Assembly (NCBI GenBank): GCA_002298155.1
Contig: DBME01000100.1
Location: forward strand, 1,062-9,620
Origin: Holophagaceae bacterium UBA706
Lineage (GTDB): Bacteria; Acidobacteriota; Holophagae; Holophagales; Holophagaceae
Direction: 5' to 3'
DNA: 8,559 bases
Within the stretch, counting starts at the first letter, position 1, and each line of letters opens with the position of its first letter. Below are positions 7,194 through 8,559 of this stretch, piece by piece. The notes beneath the pieces were generated by a model. It was not told the origin of the DNA. It saw only the letters and a list, made by a program, of their open reading frames with translations, and ran no database searches. Made by a program: the position numbers and the translations under genes.

Positions 7194-8444
7194 ATGCTGA
7201 CTCCTCACAGCGCCTTTGACGCCATGCAGTCGCGCCTTCGCGTGGCGGCCGAACTCTACGGTCTCGAAGAGGCGCTTTTCAAGGTCTTCATCGCGCCCAG
7301 CCGTTCGATCATCGTCAGCTGCCCCGTGCACATGGACGACGGGCGCTGGGAAGTGTTCACGGGCTACCGCGTGCAGCACAACGTGGCCCGCGGCCCCGCC
7401 AAGGGCGGCATCCGCTACGATCCCCGCATCACGCTGGACGAGATCAAGGCCGGCGCGGCCTGGAACACCTGGAAGACCGCCGTGGTGGACGTTCCCTTCG
7501 GGGGCGGCAAGGGCGGCGTCGTGTGCGATCCCACGCGCATGAGCGAGGGCGAGCTGGAGCGCCTGACACGGCGCTACATCGCCGAGATCATGGACCTCCT
7601 GGGCCCCGACCGCGACGTGCCCGGCATCGACATGGGCACCAACAGCCAGGTGATGGCCTGGGTGCTTGACACCTACACCATGCACACCCGCAAGACCGAG
7701 AACGCCGTGGTGACGGGCAAGCCCATCTCCCTGGGCGGCAGCCTCGGGCGCACGGAGGCCACGGGCCGCGGAATCCTCATCTCCGCCCGCGAGGCCATGC
7801 AGCGTCTGGGCAAGCCCCTGGCCGGCGCGACGCTGGCCGTGCAGGGCTTCGGCAACGTCGGTTCCCAGAGCGCCCGCCTTCTCCACGAAGCCGGCGCGCG
7901 CATGGTGGCCGTCTCGGACCTCAAGGGCGCCATCCGCAACGACCGCGGCATCGACACGCACGCCCTCCTCAAGTACCACGCCGAGCACAAGACCGTCGTG
8001 GGCTTCAAGGGCGCCGAGCCCATGGACCCCAAGGACCTGCTCAGCATGGCGGTGGACATCCTGGTGCCTGCGGCCACCGAGAACCAGATCACCGAGGACA
8101 ACGCCTCCAAGGTGCGGGCCAAGGTCGTGGTGGAGGGCGCCAACGGGCCCACCTCCCCCGAGGCCGATCCCATCCTCCTGGACAACGGCGTCCTGGTGGT
8201 GCCCGACATCCTCGCCAACGTCGGCGGCGTGACGGTGAGCTACTTCGAGTGGGTGCAGAACCGCATCGGCTTCTACTGGCGCGAGCGGGAAGTGAACGAA
8301 CGCCTGGTGGAGTACATGACCCACGCCTTCCAGGCCGTCTTCGCCACCACGGACAAGTTCAAGACCAACCCCCGCATCGGCGCCTACATCCTGGCCCTGG
8401 ACCGGGTGAGCCAGGCCATGCACGCCCGGGGCTTCTACGCCTGA
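7194..8444 (+). CDS. gdhA: Glutamate dehydrogenase (Glu/Leu/Phe/Val dehydrogenase family)
   Basis: 416 residues from the ATG at 7194, with GGGAG (7181-7185) eight bases upstream; an in-frame TTG at 7188 overlaps the preceding stop and is not favoured. It interconverts glutamate and 2-oxoglutarate plus ammonia in the cytoplasm. By the Clostridium symbiosum enzyme scheme the active site is complete: Lys70 in GPAKGG and Lys94 for the substrate carboxylates, catalytic Lys106 in GGGKGG, Asp146 in VPGIDMG, and Ser349 in VTVSYFEW. Keeping the equivalents of Lys89 and Ser380 points to glutamate rather than leucine, valine or phenylalanine. The Rossmann loop is GFGNVGS (218-224). AVSDLKGAI follows in the next strand; I cannot decide NAD versus NADP from it. 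The length is that of the short hexameric class. It follows rsfS by two bases, so it is probably the last gene of the obgE-nadD-rsfS unit. Confidence 0.93.
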   Translation: MLTPHSAFDAMQSRLRVAAELYGLEEALFKVFIAPSRSIIVSCPVHMDDGRWEVFTGYRVQHNVARGPAKGGIRYDPRITLDEIKAGAAWNTWKTAVVDVPFGGGKGGVVCDPTRMSEGELERLTRRYIAEIMDLLGPDRDVPGIDMGTNSQVMAWVLDTYTMHTRKTENAVVTGKPISLGGSLGRTEATGRGILISAREAMQRLGKPLAGATLAVQGFGNVGSQSARLLHEAGARMVAVSDLKGAIRNDRGIDTHALLKYHAEHKTVVGFKGAEPMDPKDLLSMAVDILVPAATENQITEDNASKVRAKVVVEGANGPTSPEADPILLDNGVLVVPDILANVGGVTVSYFEWVQNRIGFYWREREVNERLVEYMTHAFQAVFATTDKFKTNPRIGAYILALDRVSQAMHARGFYA

Positions 8445-8459
8445 TCCGGAGCTTCCGGA
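8445..8459 (+). repeat. Short inverted repeat after the glutamate dehydrogenase gene
   Basis: TCCGGA (8445-8450) and TCCGGA (8454-8459), itself palindromic, are separated by GCT and can form a 6-bp hairpin starting right after the stop codon. No T-run follows (GGGCAAGG), so it is at most a weak or factor-dependent 3' end structure. Confidence 0.3.
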
Positions 8460-8484
8460 GGGCAAGGGCTGGACAGAATAATAA

Positions 8485-8503
8485 ATGACTCATACTGAGT
8501 CAT
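8485..8503 (+). promoter_or_regulatory. Perfect 19-bp dyad, probable repressor operator or convergent terminator
   Basis: ATGACTCA (8485-8492) and its exact reverse complement TGAGTCAT (8496-8503) flank the three bases TAC. The element is much richer in A/T than its surroundings. On the + strand TGGACA (8470-8475, five of six for a -35) and CATACT (8491-8496, four of six for a -10) are 15 bases apart, so the dyad would cover a promoter for a gene beyond the right edge, as operators of TetR- or MarR-type repressors often do. On the - strand the same dyad is followed by TTTATTATT and could act as a weak terminator for a gene entering from the right. The last 56 bases are C-rich and show no gene. 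Confidence 0.45.
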
Positions 8504-8559
8504 GCATCCGGCTCTCCCCTCCCCCGCCGACACCCCCGCCCCAACCGATTCCCCAAGCG

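Noticed and set aside
7095..8465. 456-residue - strand frame opposite glutamate dehydrogenase, and the similar 992-2182 and 5755-7188 frames
   Set aside because: Same shadow effect; repetitive Gly/Ala/His composition, no recognisable domain, and the opposite strand encodes clear enzymes.
8476..8506. - strand promoter using TATTAT (8483-8478)
   Set aside because: No acceptable -35 at 16-18 bases (TGCATG and neighbours), and it would run antisense into the glutamate dehydrogenase gene.

Overview
The window is 8.6 kb of very GC-rich bacterial chromosome with densely packed genes, all on the + strand. Nothing in it looks like a phage, plasmid, transposon, CRISPR array or defence locus. Gene content and protein style (a standard rplU-rpmA-obgE-nadD-rsfS block, a secreted M3 peptidase, an MMPL/RND exporter, strong G/C preference at third codon positions) suggest a free-living, high-GC, Gram-negative-type bacterium. 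My best guess is an acidobacterium of the Holophaga/Geothrix group, but that is an impression from protein style, not a computed placement.

Layout. (1) 1-1115 is the C-terminal half of an RND/MMPL-type membrane exporter cut by the left edge. (2) 1112-2176 is a MidA/NDUFAF7-like SAM-dependent methyltransferase whose GTG start overlaps the exporter stop by 4 bases. (3) After a 101-base gap with a weak promoter-like element, 2278-4413 is an exported M3-family (oligopeptidase A / dipeptidyl carboxypeptidase type) zinc peptidase. (4) A 112-base gap holds a perfect inverted repeat and a leader with two competing RNA pairings, followed by rplU (4526-4837) and rpmA (4869-5129). (5) A strong terminator-like hairpin (5145-5184) lies directly against the obgE ribosome-binding site. 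(6) obgE (5195-6199), nadD-rsfS (6196-7191) and a glutamate dehydrogenase (7194-8444) form a tight cluster with a 4-base overlap and a 2-base gap. (7) The last 115 bases are non-coding as far as visible and contain a perfect 19-bp dyad.

How the genes work together. rplU, rpmA, obgE and rsfS all concern the large ribosomal subunit: two of its proteins, a GTPase assembly factor, and a silencing factor that blocks subunit joining. NadD makes NAD precursor, and the glutamate dehydrogenase that follows uses NAD(P). The most notable feature is that nadD and rsfS share one uninterrupted reading frame. This predicts a 331-residue NadD-RsfS fusion, yet a good internal Shine-Dalgarno and ATG sit exactly where a separate rsfS would begin. 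I found no clearly new multi-gene system; the fusion and the regulatory structures around rplU, obgE and the right edge are the parts worth a second look.
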